A program made the translations under genes and the position numbers. From contig NZ_ATGG01000014.1 in the NCBI RefSeq assembly GCF_000413855.1, forward strand, positions 1-39,124: DNA of 39,124 bases, given 5' to 3'. Origin of the DNA: Acinetobacter gyllenbergii CIP 110306 = MTCC 11365. GTDB taxonomy: Bacteria; Pseudomonadota; Gammaproteobacteria; Pseudomonadales; Moraxellaceae. Each line of letters begins with the position of its first letter. The first letter of the stretch is position 1. Below, piece after piece: positions 18,211 through 26,370 of the stretch. The notes below the pieces were generated by a model, which did no database searches, was not told where the DNA came from, and saw only the letters and a program-made list of their open reading frames with translations.

Positions 18211-18366
18211 TTACCTGCACATCGTTAAAAGTCGCTTATTTAATTTTGAATAGGTCTGGGGGCGTTTTTGGCTTTAAAAAAGTGCAAAGCAAGATTTTTA
18301 AAGCATCAGCAGGTCGGTTTTAAAGGTTTTAAATCAATTTTTAGATCAAAGATCTAGGGGATATCT

Positions 18367-19662
18367 ATGCAAAAAATTCGCTTAACATTGGTTGCTTTCG
18401 CAGTCGCTATGGGGACAACATTACCAGCATGGGCTGCCGATACCAGCTTAAATGCTTTATTTAATCTGCAACAAGATTGTCAGCCTCAGGACAATTCAAT
18501 TGAATCGATCTCTGCTGTATTGGCCTGTGGCAGTGTGCATGGCGTGGTCAAGTCTACGTATTATTCACTCAATAATGGTTATTTTGTGAATAATTTAAAT
18601 CAAGATACCACGGTGATTGGCGGCTATATCAAATATGAAACAGCGCCTTTTTATGGGGTACAGGCAGGGGTTGGCTATGATATTCAGCGTCGCTTGGATG
18701 AAAAAAACAAGAATGATGAAGTCTCTGAATTAAAAGAAGATCGTGATGGTTTAGCAGAAGCCTATCTGACGTGGAAAAATGATTTGGCGCGGGTGACCGT
18801 CGGTAATCAGCGTCTCAATTTGCCTTTTATGGGAGATTATGCGGACCGCCGTGTCTTGATGTTCTTATATCAAGCTGCGGATGTACAGATCGGGAATAAC
18901 AATGATTTCCTGCGCCTGACCAAAGTGAATAAATATAAAAGTTATGCAGAAGATGAGTTCACCAAAAGCTCACGTCAAAACCCAAACTTGCAAACTGATG
19001 GAGTCTGGTCGATTGGTGCAGGGAAACGTTTTGCATTAGCGGATGATAAGACCCTAAAAACCCAACTGTGGTATCAGGATTATGATGATTATCTGCGTTT
19101 GATCTATACCCAAGCGGATCTGGCATTTCCAAAATTGAATTATGCTCCTGAATTGTCACTGCAATATATGTCTGGCAAGGATCAGGGCAAGGCACTTGCA
19201 GGCGAGATCATTAGTCAGGTTTGGGGTGTTCAAGCTGCGTTGAAAGTTTTACCGGCTGCCAGTTTGAAGCTGGCCTATAACTATATTAAGCCCGATCAAA
19301 AGAGCTATTTAAATGGTGCGCTGCTTATGCCTTATGCCAGTCAGACATCGTCTGGTGAAATCTTTGCACAACCTTTTTTTACCAGTACCCAAGATCTAGG
19401 CGCGGGCAATGCCTTGATGCTGTCTTTGGAGGGCAAACTCACCGATCAAGTGATTGCAGGGGCACGTTATTCATTTATGGATTTAAAAGAGGCAGAAAAT
19501 GTCGCCAGTCGAAACCAATCTGAATACATGCTGTTTGGCATTTATAACTTCACGGGTGCTTTGAAAGGTTTTAGTGTCAGTAATTTTGCGGGGATTCAGA
19601 CATCACCGCGCTATGACAAGAATTTCTTACAAAACCGTTTTGCACTGAGCTACAAATTTTAA
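18367..19662 (+). CDS. Outer-membrane porin, OprD-like
   Basis: This 431-residue protein has a signal peptide (cleavage near AWAADTS) and alternating aromatic/polar strands typical of a beta-barrel. It ends in Phe (RFALSYKF). The segment GVVKSTYYSLNNGYF followed by strand-turn pairs resembles OprD-type specific porins. It lies 11 bases before the deaminase gene and probably shares its transcript, so it may admit purines such as urate or 8-oxoguanine across the outer membrane. Its own promoter must lie in 18211-18366; no sigma-54 site with correct spacing was found there. The substrate is inferred from context only. Confidence 0.78.
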   Translation: MQKIRLTLVAFAVAMGTTLPAWAADTSLNALFNLQQDCQPQDNSIESISAVLACGSVHGVVKSTYYSLNNGYFVNNLNQDTTVIGGYIKYETAPFYGVQAGVGYDIQRRLDEKNKNDEVSELKEDRDGLAEAYLTWKNDLARVTVGNQRLNLPFMGDYADRRVLMFLYQAADVQIGNNNDFLRLTKVNKYKSYAEDEFTKSSRQNPNLQTDGVWSIGAGKRFALADDKTLKTQLWYQDYDDYLRLIYTQADLAFPKLNYAPELSLQYMSGKDQGKALAGEIISQVWGVQAALKVLPAASLKLAYNYIKPDQKSYLNGALLMPYASQTSSGEIFAQPFFTSTQDLGAGNALMLSLEGKLTDQVIAGARYSFMDLKEAENVASRNQSEYMLFGIYNFTGALKGFSVSNFAGIQTSPRYDKNFLQNRFALSYKF

Positions 19663-19673
19663 AGGACGAGGTA

Positions 19674-21053
19674 ATGACAATGATGGCCAGCTTAAATAGC
19701 CGTTCAAGAATCTGGATTAAACAACCACTCGCAATTTATACCGCGAATCAACTCGATGCGAGTAATGGCTTGGTGATTGAAAATAATAAAATCATTGAGG
19801 TTTTGGCAAAGGATCAGCAACCCAGTCTGCCTTGTGATGAGATATTCGATGCCAAAGATGTGGTGGTGATTCCTGGCTTGGTAAATAGCCACCATCATTT
19901 TTATCAAACCTTGACTCGAGCTTGGGCACCTGTGGTTAATCTCCCTTTATTTCCATGGTTGGTTAATCTGTATCCGGTATGGGCACGTCTAAATCCAGAG
20001 CAGTTACATGTCGCGACTCAAGTGGCTTTGGCCGAGTTGTTGTTATCGGGCTGTACCTTTGCTGCGGATCATCATTATTTATTCCCGCAACAATTGACCG
20101 ATGCGATTGATATTCAAGTTAATGCCGCACAGCAATTGGGAATGCGGGTGATGTTAACCCGAGGTTCGATGAGTCTTGGACAAGAACAGGGTGGTTTACC
20201 GCCACAGCATACCGTGCAAAGTATGGAGGTCATTTTAAGGGACAGTGAACGCTTGGTGCAGACCTATCATCAACGCGGGGATAATGGCATGGTCAATATT
20301 GCTTTGGCTCCATGCTCACCCTTTTCGGTGACACAGGAGATTATGCGAGAAAGCGCGCAACTCGCTCAGACACTGGATGTTCGATTGCATACACACCTCG
20401 CAGAAACCTTGGATGAGGAAAGCTTCTGTCTGGAAAAGTTTGGCATGCGCACGGTGGATTATTTAGAACACGTGGGTTGGCTAAATGAACGGACTTGGTT
20501 AGCACATGGTATTCATTTTAATGCAGATGAAATTCAGCGTTTAGGGCAGGCAGGTGTGGGAATCTGTCATTGTCCACATTCCAATATGCGCCTCGCCTCA
20601 GGGATTTGCCCAACCCTCGATTTAATGCAGACAGGTGCCAATGTGGGGCTGGGCGTTGATGGTTCCGCCTCTGGAGATGCTTCAAATTTAATTCTGGAAG
20701 TTCGTCAGGCCATGTATTTACAACGTTTAAAATACGGTGCTGAAAGGATTACTCCTGAGTTGGCCTTGCATTGGGGAACCCTCGGTTCCGCACAGCTATT
20801 AGGGCGTGGACAGCATTTAGGACAATTTGCGCCTGAGTATCAGGCCGATTTAGCCTGTTATAAGCTCGATGAATTGAAATTCTCAGGCAGTCATGACCCA
20901 ATTGCAGCCTTGCTCTTGTGTGGTGCGGATAAAGCGGAACATGTGATGGTCGCAGGCCAGTGGCGAGTCAAACATGGCGAGATTCAAGGGCTTGATTTAG
21001 AAGAACTGAAAGCAAAACATCGTGCTGCAGCGAAAGCCTTATTGGCGGCTTAA
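19674..21053 (+). CDS. 8-oxoguanine deaminase-like amidohydrolase
   Basis: This is a 459-residue member of the COG0402 amidohydrolase superfamily. Metal ligands are visible in NSHHHFYQTLTRAW (His73, His75), HTHLAETLDEE, the AHGIHF motif and VDGSASGDASN. The stretch LTRGSMSLGQEQGGLPP is characteristic of 8-oxoguanine deaminases such as Pseudomonas PA0142, which convert 8-oxoguanine straight to urate. That fits a gene inside a urate cluster. Guanine deaminase is the main alternative. Two ATGs (19674 and 19683) are possible; the first has a GGACGAGG site. Confidence 0.83.
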   Translation: MTMMASLNSRSRIWIKQPLAIYTANQLDASNGLVIENNKIIEVLAKDQQPSLPCDEIFDAKDVVVIPGLVNSHHHFYQTLTRAWAPVVNLPLFPWLVNLYPVWARLNPEQLHVATQVALAELLLSGCTFAADHHYLFPQQLTDAIDIQVNAAQQLGMRVMLTRGSMSLGQEQGGLPPQHTVQSMEVILRDSERLVQTYHQRGDNGMVNIALAPCSPFSVTQEIMRESAQLAQTLDVRLHTHLAETLDEESFCLEKFGMRTVDYLEHVGWLNERTWLAHGIHFNADEIQRLGQAGVGICHCPHSNMRLASGICPTLDLMQTGANVGLGVDGSASGDASNLILEVRQAMYLQRLKYGAERITPELALHWGTLGSAQLLGRGQHLGQFAPEYQADLACYKLDELKFSGSHDPIAALLLCGADKAEHVMVAGQWRVKHGEIQGLDLEELKAKHRAAAKALLAA

Positions 21054-21073
21054 GAAATCGTGATTGATTTAAA

Positions 21074-21101
21074 GGAGGGGGGCTGATAAGCGCCCCTTTT
21101 T
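21074..21101. terminator. Bidirectional terminator between deaminase and hpxO
   Basis: AAAGGAGGGGGGC and GCGCCCCTTTTTT form a GC-rich hairpin around TGATAA with U-rich tails in both directions. It lies between two convergent genes and can end both transcripts. Confidence 0.8.
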
Positions 21102-21105
21102 TAAT

Positions 21106-22263
21106 TTAATCGAGTGGATTGCCAATAATATTACTGATAATCCCTTGCATGATATGTGAGCCTTGCTCTTGGTACAGCGATTGATACCATTCTTCAGTCA
21201 CTTGAGGATCTTTCATATGGGTGACATCGCAACGCTTACGGGCTCGGAGCACCATTTCTTTGGTACGATCATTGCGCTTGTTTTGATAACGCGCCAATGC
21301 ATCCTCTAAACCAAAGGTATTGATTTGTAAGGCGCGGGCGAGGTAAATCGCATCTTCCATGGCTTGACAGCCGCCTTGTCCGATATCTGGGGTGGTGCTA
21401 TGAGCTGCATCACCGAGTAGCACCACACGTCCTCTATAAAAATCCATAAACGGTTCAATGTCATGAATTTCGACACGATTGGTTTTTTGCGCATTTAAAC
21501 GTTCAATCAGTTTTTGTACAGGTTCACACCAACCGCTGAAATGGGATTTCAGGTCTTGCTTATACTGTTCACGCTGATTTTCCAAACCAGCCGCTAGCGG
21601 CACATCAAAGAAAAAATAGAAACGATTTTGGGCAACGGGCATCAGTGAAACACGCTTACCTTCACCGATATACGTCGTCCATTGCATGGCAGGTGCAATC
21701 GCTTCATCAATATCAACCAAACCATTCCAATTCACATAACCTGCATAGCGACGTTCAACTTGGTAACCGAGGACAAATTTTCGGGTGAGCGAATGTGTGC
21801 CATCTGCACCAATCAGTAAATCGGCTGTAATTTGTGAGCCATCCTGAAAATGAAGGGTGACATCATCTTGATGGCTTTCAATCTCGGTCATTTTCATGCC
21901 CAGCTTGATATCTTCCAGACCAAATTGCTGCATTAATAATTGTTGTAGATCAGCTCGGGCGACAGGATAGGCACGTTGTCCGACTTCTTTATATAATGGT
22001 GATAAGCTAAATTGAGTCATGGTTTGTTGGCTCAGTCCATCCACATAAGCCAAAGATTCCATTTGCCCACCAAGCGCCTGAATTTGATCGGTTAAGCCCA
22101 GATAATTGAGGCACTTCACCCCATTTGACCACAGTGAAATAGCGGCACCGACGGGTAAGATTTCGGCAGCTTGTTCATAGATCGTGACCTGATGACCAAA
22201 TTTTTTTAAAGCGATACCAGCAGTCAAACCGCCCATACCTGCACCTACAATCGCAATATTCAT
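21106..22263 (-). CDS. hpxO: FAD-dependent urate hydroxylase
   Basis: HpxO oxidises urate to 5-hydroxyisourate with NADH, FAD and O2, replacing the copper- and cofactor-free uricases of other organisms. The 385-residue flavoprotein has the Rossmann motif GAGMGG (7-12), [14 protein letters not shown], and [20 protein letters not shown] with the FAD-binding GD motif. Arg204 (EGKRVSLMP) and Tyr216 (RFYFFFD) fall where Klebsiella HpxO has residues implicated in urate binding, and the C-terminal [11 protein letters not shown] also matches. It is on the opposite strand to uraD, with its own GntR-type operator 78 bases upstream. Confidence 0.94.
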   Translation of the reverse strand: MNIAIVGAGMGGLTAGIALKKFGHQVTIYEQAAEILPVGAAISLWSNGVKCLNYLGLTDQIQALGGQMESLAYVDGLSQQTMTQFSLSPLYKEVGQRAYPVARADLQQLLMQQFGLEDIKLGMKMTEIESHQDDVTLHFQDGSQITADLLIGADGTHSLTRKFVLGYQVERRYAGYVNWNGLVDIDEAIAPAMQWTTYIGEGKRVSLMPVAQNRFYFFFDVPLAAGLENQREQYKQDLKSHFSGWCEPVQKLIERLNAQKTNRVEIHDIEPFMDFYRGRVVLLGDAAHSTTPDIGQGGCQAMEDAIYLARALQINTFGLEDALARYQNKRNDRTKEMVLRARKRCDVTHMKDPQVTEEWYQSLYQEQGSHIMQGIISNIIGNPLD

Positions 22264-22340
22264 TGTTCAGACCCTAAAATATAAATAAGTTTCTAAACAG
22301 TTCTAAGCGAGAAGTGTGCCAATTTTAGCAACTGGTTTTA

Positions 22341-22353
22341 CTGGTCATACCAG
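22341..22353. promoter_or_regulatory. GntR-type operator before hpxO
   Basis: CTGGTCATACCAG differs from the perfect palindrome before uraD by one base. It lies 78-90 bases upstream of the hpxO start on the minus strand, next to an AT-rich stretch that could be its -10 region. No sigma-54 promoter was found here, so hpxO may use the vegetative sigma factor. Confidence 0.72.
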
Positions 22354-22565
22354 ATAATTTGCTTTATTAAAAAGCAAAAATAGAAAGGCTGCATGGATAT
22401 GGTTCAAAGCATGGGGCAAAGTGGTGCATTAGTAAAAGTTCAAGTTTTTATCTAAAACACAAGTAAGATTTTTCTTAAACGAGTGTGATTGCGAAAGGAT
22501 ACATATGTTTAAAACACATTATAAATAATTTGCTTCGGTAGACTTTAATACGATAGTTTTTTACT

Positions 22566-22658
22566 TTACTTTTGAAGGATCAAAAGTAACAAAAATCCTT
22601 TGTTTAGCTGATGGTACTTCCCTGATACCACAGCTAAACAGGCGGCATCCATGCCGCC
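22566..22658 (+). repeat. Three-hairpin intergenic repeat, copy B
   Basis: The stems are TTACTTTTG (22566-22574) with CAAAAGTAA (22581-22589), GTTTAGCT (22602-22609) with AGCTAAAC (22632-22639), and GGCGGCAT (22641-22648) with ATGCCGCC (22651-22658). Compared with copy A at 1173-1263, every stem has base changes that are matched on the other arm. It lies between hpxO and gntR, in a 444-base stretch (22264-22707) that otherwise holds the hpxO promoter region and no gene. Confidence 0.85.
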
Positions 22659-22707
22659 AGTCACGATAGTAAATAGATGCTTATATTCAAATTAAATAAG
22701 GAACTTT

Positions 22708-23421
22708 TTAAACATTCTCATGCCGAGAAAAGTACACACCCGCCCGTTGTGCAGCACCAATAATATGCGCTTGCATGGCTTTTTCAGCCGCAGCTGCATC
22801 CTGATGAAATAAGGCTTGCAGAATTAACTCATGTTCTTGAATAGTTTTAAATGCCAGATTAGGTTGAACAAAAGGTAGGATCTGACTTTTTTTAATCCAT
22901 TCAGTATGCATTTTAAGTGTTTGAATAATTGATTGATTATGGCTAAGTTCAATAATGTGCTGATGAAAAGCATAATCAAACTCAGAGGCTGCCTGCCAGT
23001 TTTGTTCTTTGATTGCACTGGCAAGGGACTGGTAGTGTTGCTGCAGGGTCGACTTATCCTGTTCGGTTAAATATTCACATGCAAGCAGGGCACAGAAACC
23101 TTCCAGTACATAACGTAATTGATAGAAATCTTTAAGCGAAACACGGTGTTCGCCATCCCATTGTTCTGCGGCTTGGCTATGCTGTGAAATCACATAAACC
23201 CCTTTACCCGCCTTGATTTCCAATAAGCCTAAAGCGGCAAGACGGGTTAATGCCTCACGTAAAGAAGCACGACTGATTCCCAACTGGAGCGCAAGATCAC
23301 GTTGCGAGGGTAAGGCAGAGCCGACTGCATACGTATTTTGTTGAATGCGTTGATGAATCACTTCCACCGCTTGCTCAGTCACCTGAGATGATTTTCCATT
23401 GAGCATCGCCTGTGGACTCAT
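22708..23421 (-). CDS. GntR-family regulator, FadR/FCD type, probable urate-pathway repressor
   Basis: The N-terminal winged helix (about residues 15-75) has the GntR pattern VGSALPSQRDLALQLGISRASLREALTRLAALGLLE. The rest is an all-helical FCD ligand-binding domain with the DYAFHQHI and HELILQALF metal-site histidines. The ATG at 23421 is preferred, because an AAGG site lies 8-10 bases before it; a GTG at 23430 would add three residues. The gene sits between hpxO and alc. Its divergent promoter region contains one of three shared palindromes, so self-repression and control of uraD, hpxO and alc are likely. The inducer is probably a urate-pathway intermediate. Confidence 0.88.
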   Translation of the reverse strand: MSPQAMLNGKSSQVTEQAVEVIHQRIQQNTYAVGSALPSQRDLALQLGISRASLREALTRLAALGLLEIKAGKGVYVISQHSQAAEQWDGEHRVSLKDFYQLRYVLEGFCALLACEYLTEQDKSTLQQHYQSLASAIKEQNWQAASEFDYAFHQHIIELSHNQSIIQTLKMHTEWIKKSQILPFVQPNLAFKTIQEHELILQALFHQDAAAAEKAMQAHIIGAAQRAGVYFSRHENV

Positions 23422-23520
23422 CAGCAACACACCTTAAATATAAAAATAAACAGTTTGATTCTACACAAAATTTATCTTTTTGTTGGCGCTGTTGATTAAA
23501 AATAGCTATATTTTTAATAA

Positions 23521-23533
23521 CAGGTCAGACCAG
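23521..23533. promoter_or_regulatory. GntR-type operator between gntR and alc
   Basis: CAGGTCAGACCAG matches the uraD palindrome at 12 of 13 bases. It lies about 100 bases upstream of gntR and 53 bases upstream of alc, so it can serve both divergent genes. A weak sigma-54-like sequence with correct GG-N10-GC spacing follows at 23535-23550. Confidence 0.75.
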
Positions 23534-23585
23534 TTGGACTGGATCTTGCATAATAGAATAGAAATGAAACCTTCAGGAATGATCA

Positions 23586-24599
23586 ATGACAGTGCATGTT
23601 GCTAAAACCGTAGCTTTACCGACCCATTTGCAGGCGTCCACCAATCTTGCTGATGCCAGAATTGGTGCAAGTATCGTCAGTTGTTCTGATGAGTTTTTTG
23701 CAGAAGCGGCAAGAATGTTGCAAAGCACACCCGCTCAATTCATTGAAGGAAAATATGATGACAATGGCAAATGGATGGATGGGTGGGAAACGCGACGTAA
23801 ACGTGAGTCTGGTTATGATTGGTGTATTGTTCGTTTAGGTGCAACAGGGACTGTATCTGGATTTGATATTGATACCTCATTCTTTACAGGTAATTATCCA
23901 GCCTCTGCTTCTATTGAGGGCTGCTATGCACCAGATAATCAATTAGAAGGTATCACTTGGACGACGTTATTAGAAAATTCGGTTTTATCTCCAGATCAGC
24001 ATCATTTTTTCGACTGCGCTGCTCAGAAAATTACCCATATTCGCATTAATATTTTCCCTGATGGCGGTATTGCCCGTTTAAGAGTCTATGGCCGTGTGCT
24101 GCTCGAAAATGTCGATACAACCCAGCAGATGGATTTGATTGGTTTAAAAAATGGCGGGCGTATTGTGGCCTTTAGCGATGCGCATTTTGGCCATCCGAAT
24201 AATTTACTCAGCCCTGATCGTGGTTTAAATATGGGCGATGGTTGGGAGACCAAACGTCGCCGTGCTCCTGGTTTTGACTGGTGCATTATTGCCTTGGGAC
24301 AAACCGGGCAGATTGAAAAAATTGACGTCGATACCACGTATTTTAAAGGGAATTTTCCCGCTTTTTGTTCGATTCAAGCCGCTTATGTTGAAGATGCGAC
24401 TGATGCGCAACTTATTCCGCAGAGTATGTTTTGGCCTTTTTTATTGGAACAGCAGCCTTTGAGCATGGACAATATTCATGAATATGTTGCAGAAGTGCTT
24501 CAACATCAAAAAGTGAATTATATCCGCGTCAATATGATTCCCGATGGCGGGATTAGCCGGATTCGTTTATGGGGGAAAGCGGCACTGGTTGCAAAATGA
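23586..24599 (+). CDS. alc: Allantoicase
   Basis: Allantoicase hydrolyses allantoate to ureidoglycolate and urea. The 337-residue protein is two tandem allantoicase jelly-roll repeats, seen in the duplicated motifs GWETRRKRESGYDWCI (first half) and GWETKRRRAPGFDWCI (second half), each followed by a D-x-D-T/S-x-F/Y-x-G-N segment. It is transcribed divergently from gntR, with a shared operator between them. It uses the urea-releasing branch, so the cell needs a urease or urea amidolyase elsewhere. A hairpin-rich terminator region follows. Confidence 0.94.
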   Translation: MTVHVAKTVALPTHLQASTNLADARIGASIVSCSDEFFAEAARMLQSTPAQFIEGKYDDNGKWMDGWETRRKRESGYDWCIVRLGATGTVSGFDIDTSFFTGNYPASASIEGCYAPDNQLEGITWTTLLENSVLSPDQHHFFDCAAQKITHIRINIFPDGGIARLRVYGRVLLENVDTTQQMDLIGLKNGGRIVAFSDAHFGHPNNLLSPDRGLNMGDGWETKRRRAPGFDWCIIALGQTGQIEKIDVDTTYFKGNFPAFCSIQAAYVEDATDAQLIPQSMFWPFLLEQQPLSMDNIHEYVAEVLQHQKVNYIRVNMIPDGGISRIRLWGKAALVAK

Positions 24600-24613
24600 T
24601 TTTTCAGGGGTTT

Positions 24614-24676
24614 AAGGGGCGAAGCCCCTTAGCACACCCTCAAAAACCAATGGCGCAGCCATTGGTTTTTGAGCTT
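24614..24676 (+). terminator. Tandem hairpins after alc
   Basis: AAGGGGC/GCCCCTT close on GAA (24614-24630). A 16-base perfect stem follows: CTCAAAAACCAATGGC (24639-24654) with GCCATTGGTTTTTGAG (24658-24673). A short CTTTTGA tail comes after. The pair would stop alc transcription, at least partly, before allA. Confidence 0.8.
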
Positions 24677-24725
24677 TTGATTTTAATTTGATTGCATAAT
24701 CTGTAGTTATTTTTAAGCAAAATAA

Positions 24726-24764
24726 AGCAACAGCGCAAAAGTTGCCTTGCGCGACAGTGTTGCT
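24726..24764 (+). repeat. Hairpin repeat with conserved GTTGCC loop, copy 2
   Basis: AGCAACA (24726-24732) plus GCGCAA (24733-24738) pair with TTGCGC (24747-24752) and TGTTGCT (24758-24764). The loop AAGTTGCC and a one-sided GACAG bulge complete it. Loop and inner stem match the minus-strand reading of the hairpin at 8013-8054. It is in the alc-allA gap. Confidence 0.55.
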
Positions 24765-24798
24765 CACGCGATGCAACTGATCTAAAGAGAATCAACCT

Positions 24799-25335
24799 AT
24801 GCATGAAAAAAATATTGAAATTCGGCCTTTAACTCAAGACAGTTTTGCTGCTTTTGGTGATGTGATTGAAAAGAGCAATAAAGACTTTATCCCGATTAAT
24901 CAAGGACTCACTGAACGCTATCACGCCTTATCTCTGGCACAGGTATCAGGGGATCAGGTCGCCGTCGGAATGAGTATTTTTCATAATCTGTTTGCAACTC
25001 CAATTCCATTTCAGATTGAGATGTTAGAACGACATCCTTATGGTTCACAGTCTTTTATTCCATTACAGCAACAGAAGTTTATTGTTGTTGTGGCGTTGCC
25101 TTTTGATCAAGCGCGACCTGATGAGCAACGGATTCAAGCTTTTATCAGTAATGGGCAGCAGGGAGTTACCTACCATCAAGGGGTATGGCATCATCCTTTA
25201 ATTACTTTGGAAGCAAATAGTGATTTTCTCGTGGTTGATCGTATTGGGGGTGGCAGTAATTGCGATGTCCATCATTTATCTCAATCGCGCTGGATCACTG
25301 AAGCTTTAGTACAGTCAGAGATCGTGAATCTCTGA
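24799..25335 (+). CDS. allA: Ureidoglycolate lyase
   Basis: This enzyme splits ureidoglycolate into glyoxylate and urea, ending the urate pathway. It has 178 residues with the AllA family opening IEIRPLTQDSFAAFGDVIE and the cupin core motif YHQGVWHHPLITLE, which holds the active-site His residues, followed by FLVVDRIGGG. It lies downstream of alc in the same direction, 199 bases away. The transcription terminator begins inside its last codons. Confidence 0.93.
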   Translation: MHEKNIEIRPLTQDSFAAFGDVIEKSNKDFIPINQGLTERYHALSLAQVSGDQVAVGMSIFHNLFATPIPFQIEMLERHPYGSQSFIPLQQQKFIVVVALPFDQARPDEQRIQAFISNGQQGVTYHQGVWHHPLITLEANSDFLVVDRIGGGSNCDVHHLSQSRWITEALVQSEIVNL

Positions 25336-25340
25336 CTGTA
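25311..25340 (+). terminator. Terminator overlapping the allA stop codon
   Basis: ACAGTCAGAGAT (25311-25322) and ATCTCTGACTGT (25329-25340) form a perfect 12-base stem around CGTGA. The TGA stop of allA (25333-25335) lies inside the 3' arm. ATAAATTTTAT follows. It marks the end of the urate cluster on this strand. Confidence 0.8.
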
Positions 25341-25485
25341 TAAATTTTATAAAAAGAAGATATGTACATTTAAAATGTTGGAGGGTTGCTCATTTTAATT
25401 TAGAATTCTCGATTCTATGAATATTCGCGTATCTTTATTATTTTCTAATTAAGATTTTTATATAAAACATAAATATTGATTTTCT

Positions 25486-26277
25486 ATGTCAACAAAACGT
25501 TATGTAGCAAGAGAATTGCTTGGGCAGTACACAAAGCAAAAGAAGCAAGAAAAATTAGAACAAAGGCGCTTAGCGCTTGAACAACGAGCTAAAGAAAAAA
25601 GAAAAGCGAAAGTACAGATTGCTTTTTTGATTATCGTATTCATTTTACCGTTATTTTTATTTCCAGCATATCCACGCAATCAGTGGCAGTATGAGATTTA
25701 TCATTATATTACAGAGCAGATGTTGATTACGGTGGGAACCAAAGGTCCTCTGCCATTTTTTACTATTCTTTCAAGTATTTATTATACGATTATAACATCT
25801 GTTTTCGGCGGTTATTTGTGTTTTCTATTTATTAAGAGAGTGGGTTTGGGCAAGGTGTTTCAGGAAAAAATTTATAGTAAATTTTTTCAGGCCGAGTTTG
25901 ATGCATCGAAGAAATATCCATGGCTGGAGAAACCATTAATTAAAAAAACGATTGTTTCAGGGATGTTTTTCTTTTGTTTTTTAATGGGTATGATCCATTT
26001 TCTTTTGGATGATATTTCCTTTCAGGATGGTAGCCGTAGAGGTGCGCTTATCCAGTTAAGTTATAATTATCGGATTGGTGTGCTTTTATGGGAAAGTGCT
26101 TTTAGTGTCTTTACGATATTCCCATTTTTCTATTTCGGTTTTTTATTCATTTATCTTGTTAACTATTTTTTCCGAGGATTAGGTACTGGAAAAATTATTA
26201 TGCCCCCAAAAAAGACACCTAAAAAAACCAAGAATAGATCTAGAAAAAGATCAGAAACGAGAAAAATAAATCGATAA
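25486..26277 (+). CDS. Uncharacterised four-helix membrane protein with basic tails
   Basis: I do not recognise this 263-residue protein. Residues 1-44 are very rich in Lys, Arg, Glu and Gln and could form a charged helix. Hydrophobic segments lie near 45-61, 87-116, 154-176 and 201-230. The C-terminal ~25 residues are almost all basic with Pro, Ser and Thr. Basic cytoplasmic ends on both sides predict an even number of membrane passes. The local sequence is more AT-rich than the urate genes. It has no enzymatic motif. Its position after allA may be accidental, since terminators lie on both sides. Confidence 0.7.
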   Translation: MSTKRYVARELLGQYTKQKKQEKLEQRRLALEQRAKEKRKAKVQIAFLIIVFILPLFLFPAYPRNQWQYEIYHYITEQMLITVGTKGPLPFFTILSSIYYTIITSVFGGYLCFLFIKRVGLGKVFQEKIYSKFFQAEFDASKKYPWLEKPLIKKTIVSGMFFFCFLMGMIHFLLDDISFQDGSRRGALIQLSYNYRIGVLLWESAFSVFTIFPFFYFGFLFIYLVNYFFRGLGTGKIIMPPKKTPKKTKNRSRKRSETRKINR

Positions 26278-26288
26278 TTTTTTAATAG

Positions 26289-26315
26289 CAGACAGAGACA
26301 ATTTGCCTCTGTCTA
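26289..26315. terminator. Hairpin between convergent genes
   Basis: AGACAGAG (26290-26297) pairs with CTCTGTCT (26307-26314) between the membrane-protein gene and the convergent oxygenase gene. The U-tract is poor, so this is a likely but imperfect bidirectional terminator. Confidence 0.5.
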
Positions 26316-26370
26316 CAATGAATTAACGATTAATAGGATTCGAAAATTAGTTCAAACCCTATCTAAATAA

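Noticed and set aside
18211..18366. Possible sigma-54 site before the OprD-like porin (TGGC...TGC around 18275)
   Set aside because: The spacing between GG and GC is 12 rather than 10 bases, so it cannot be a normal sigma-54 promoter.
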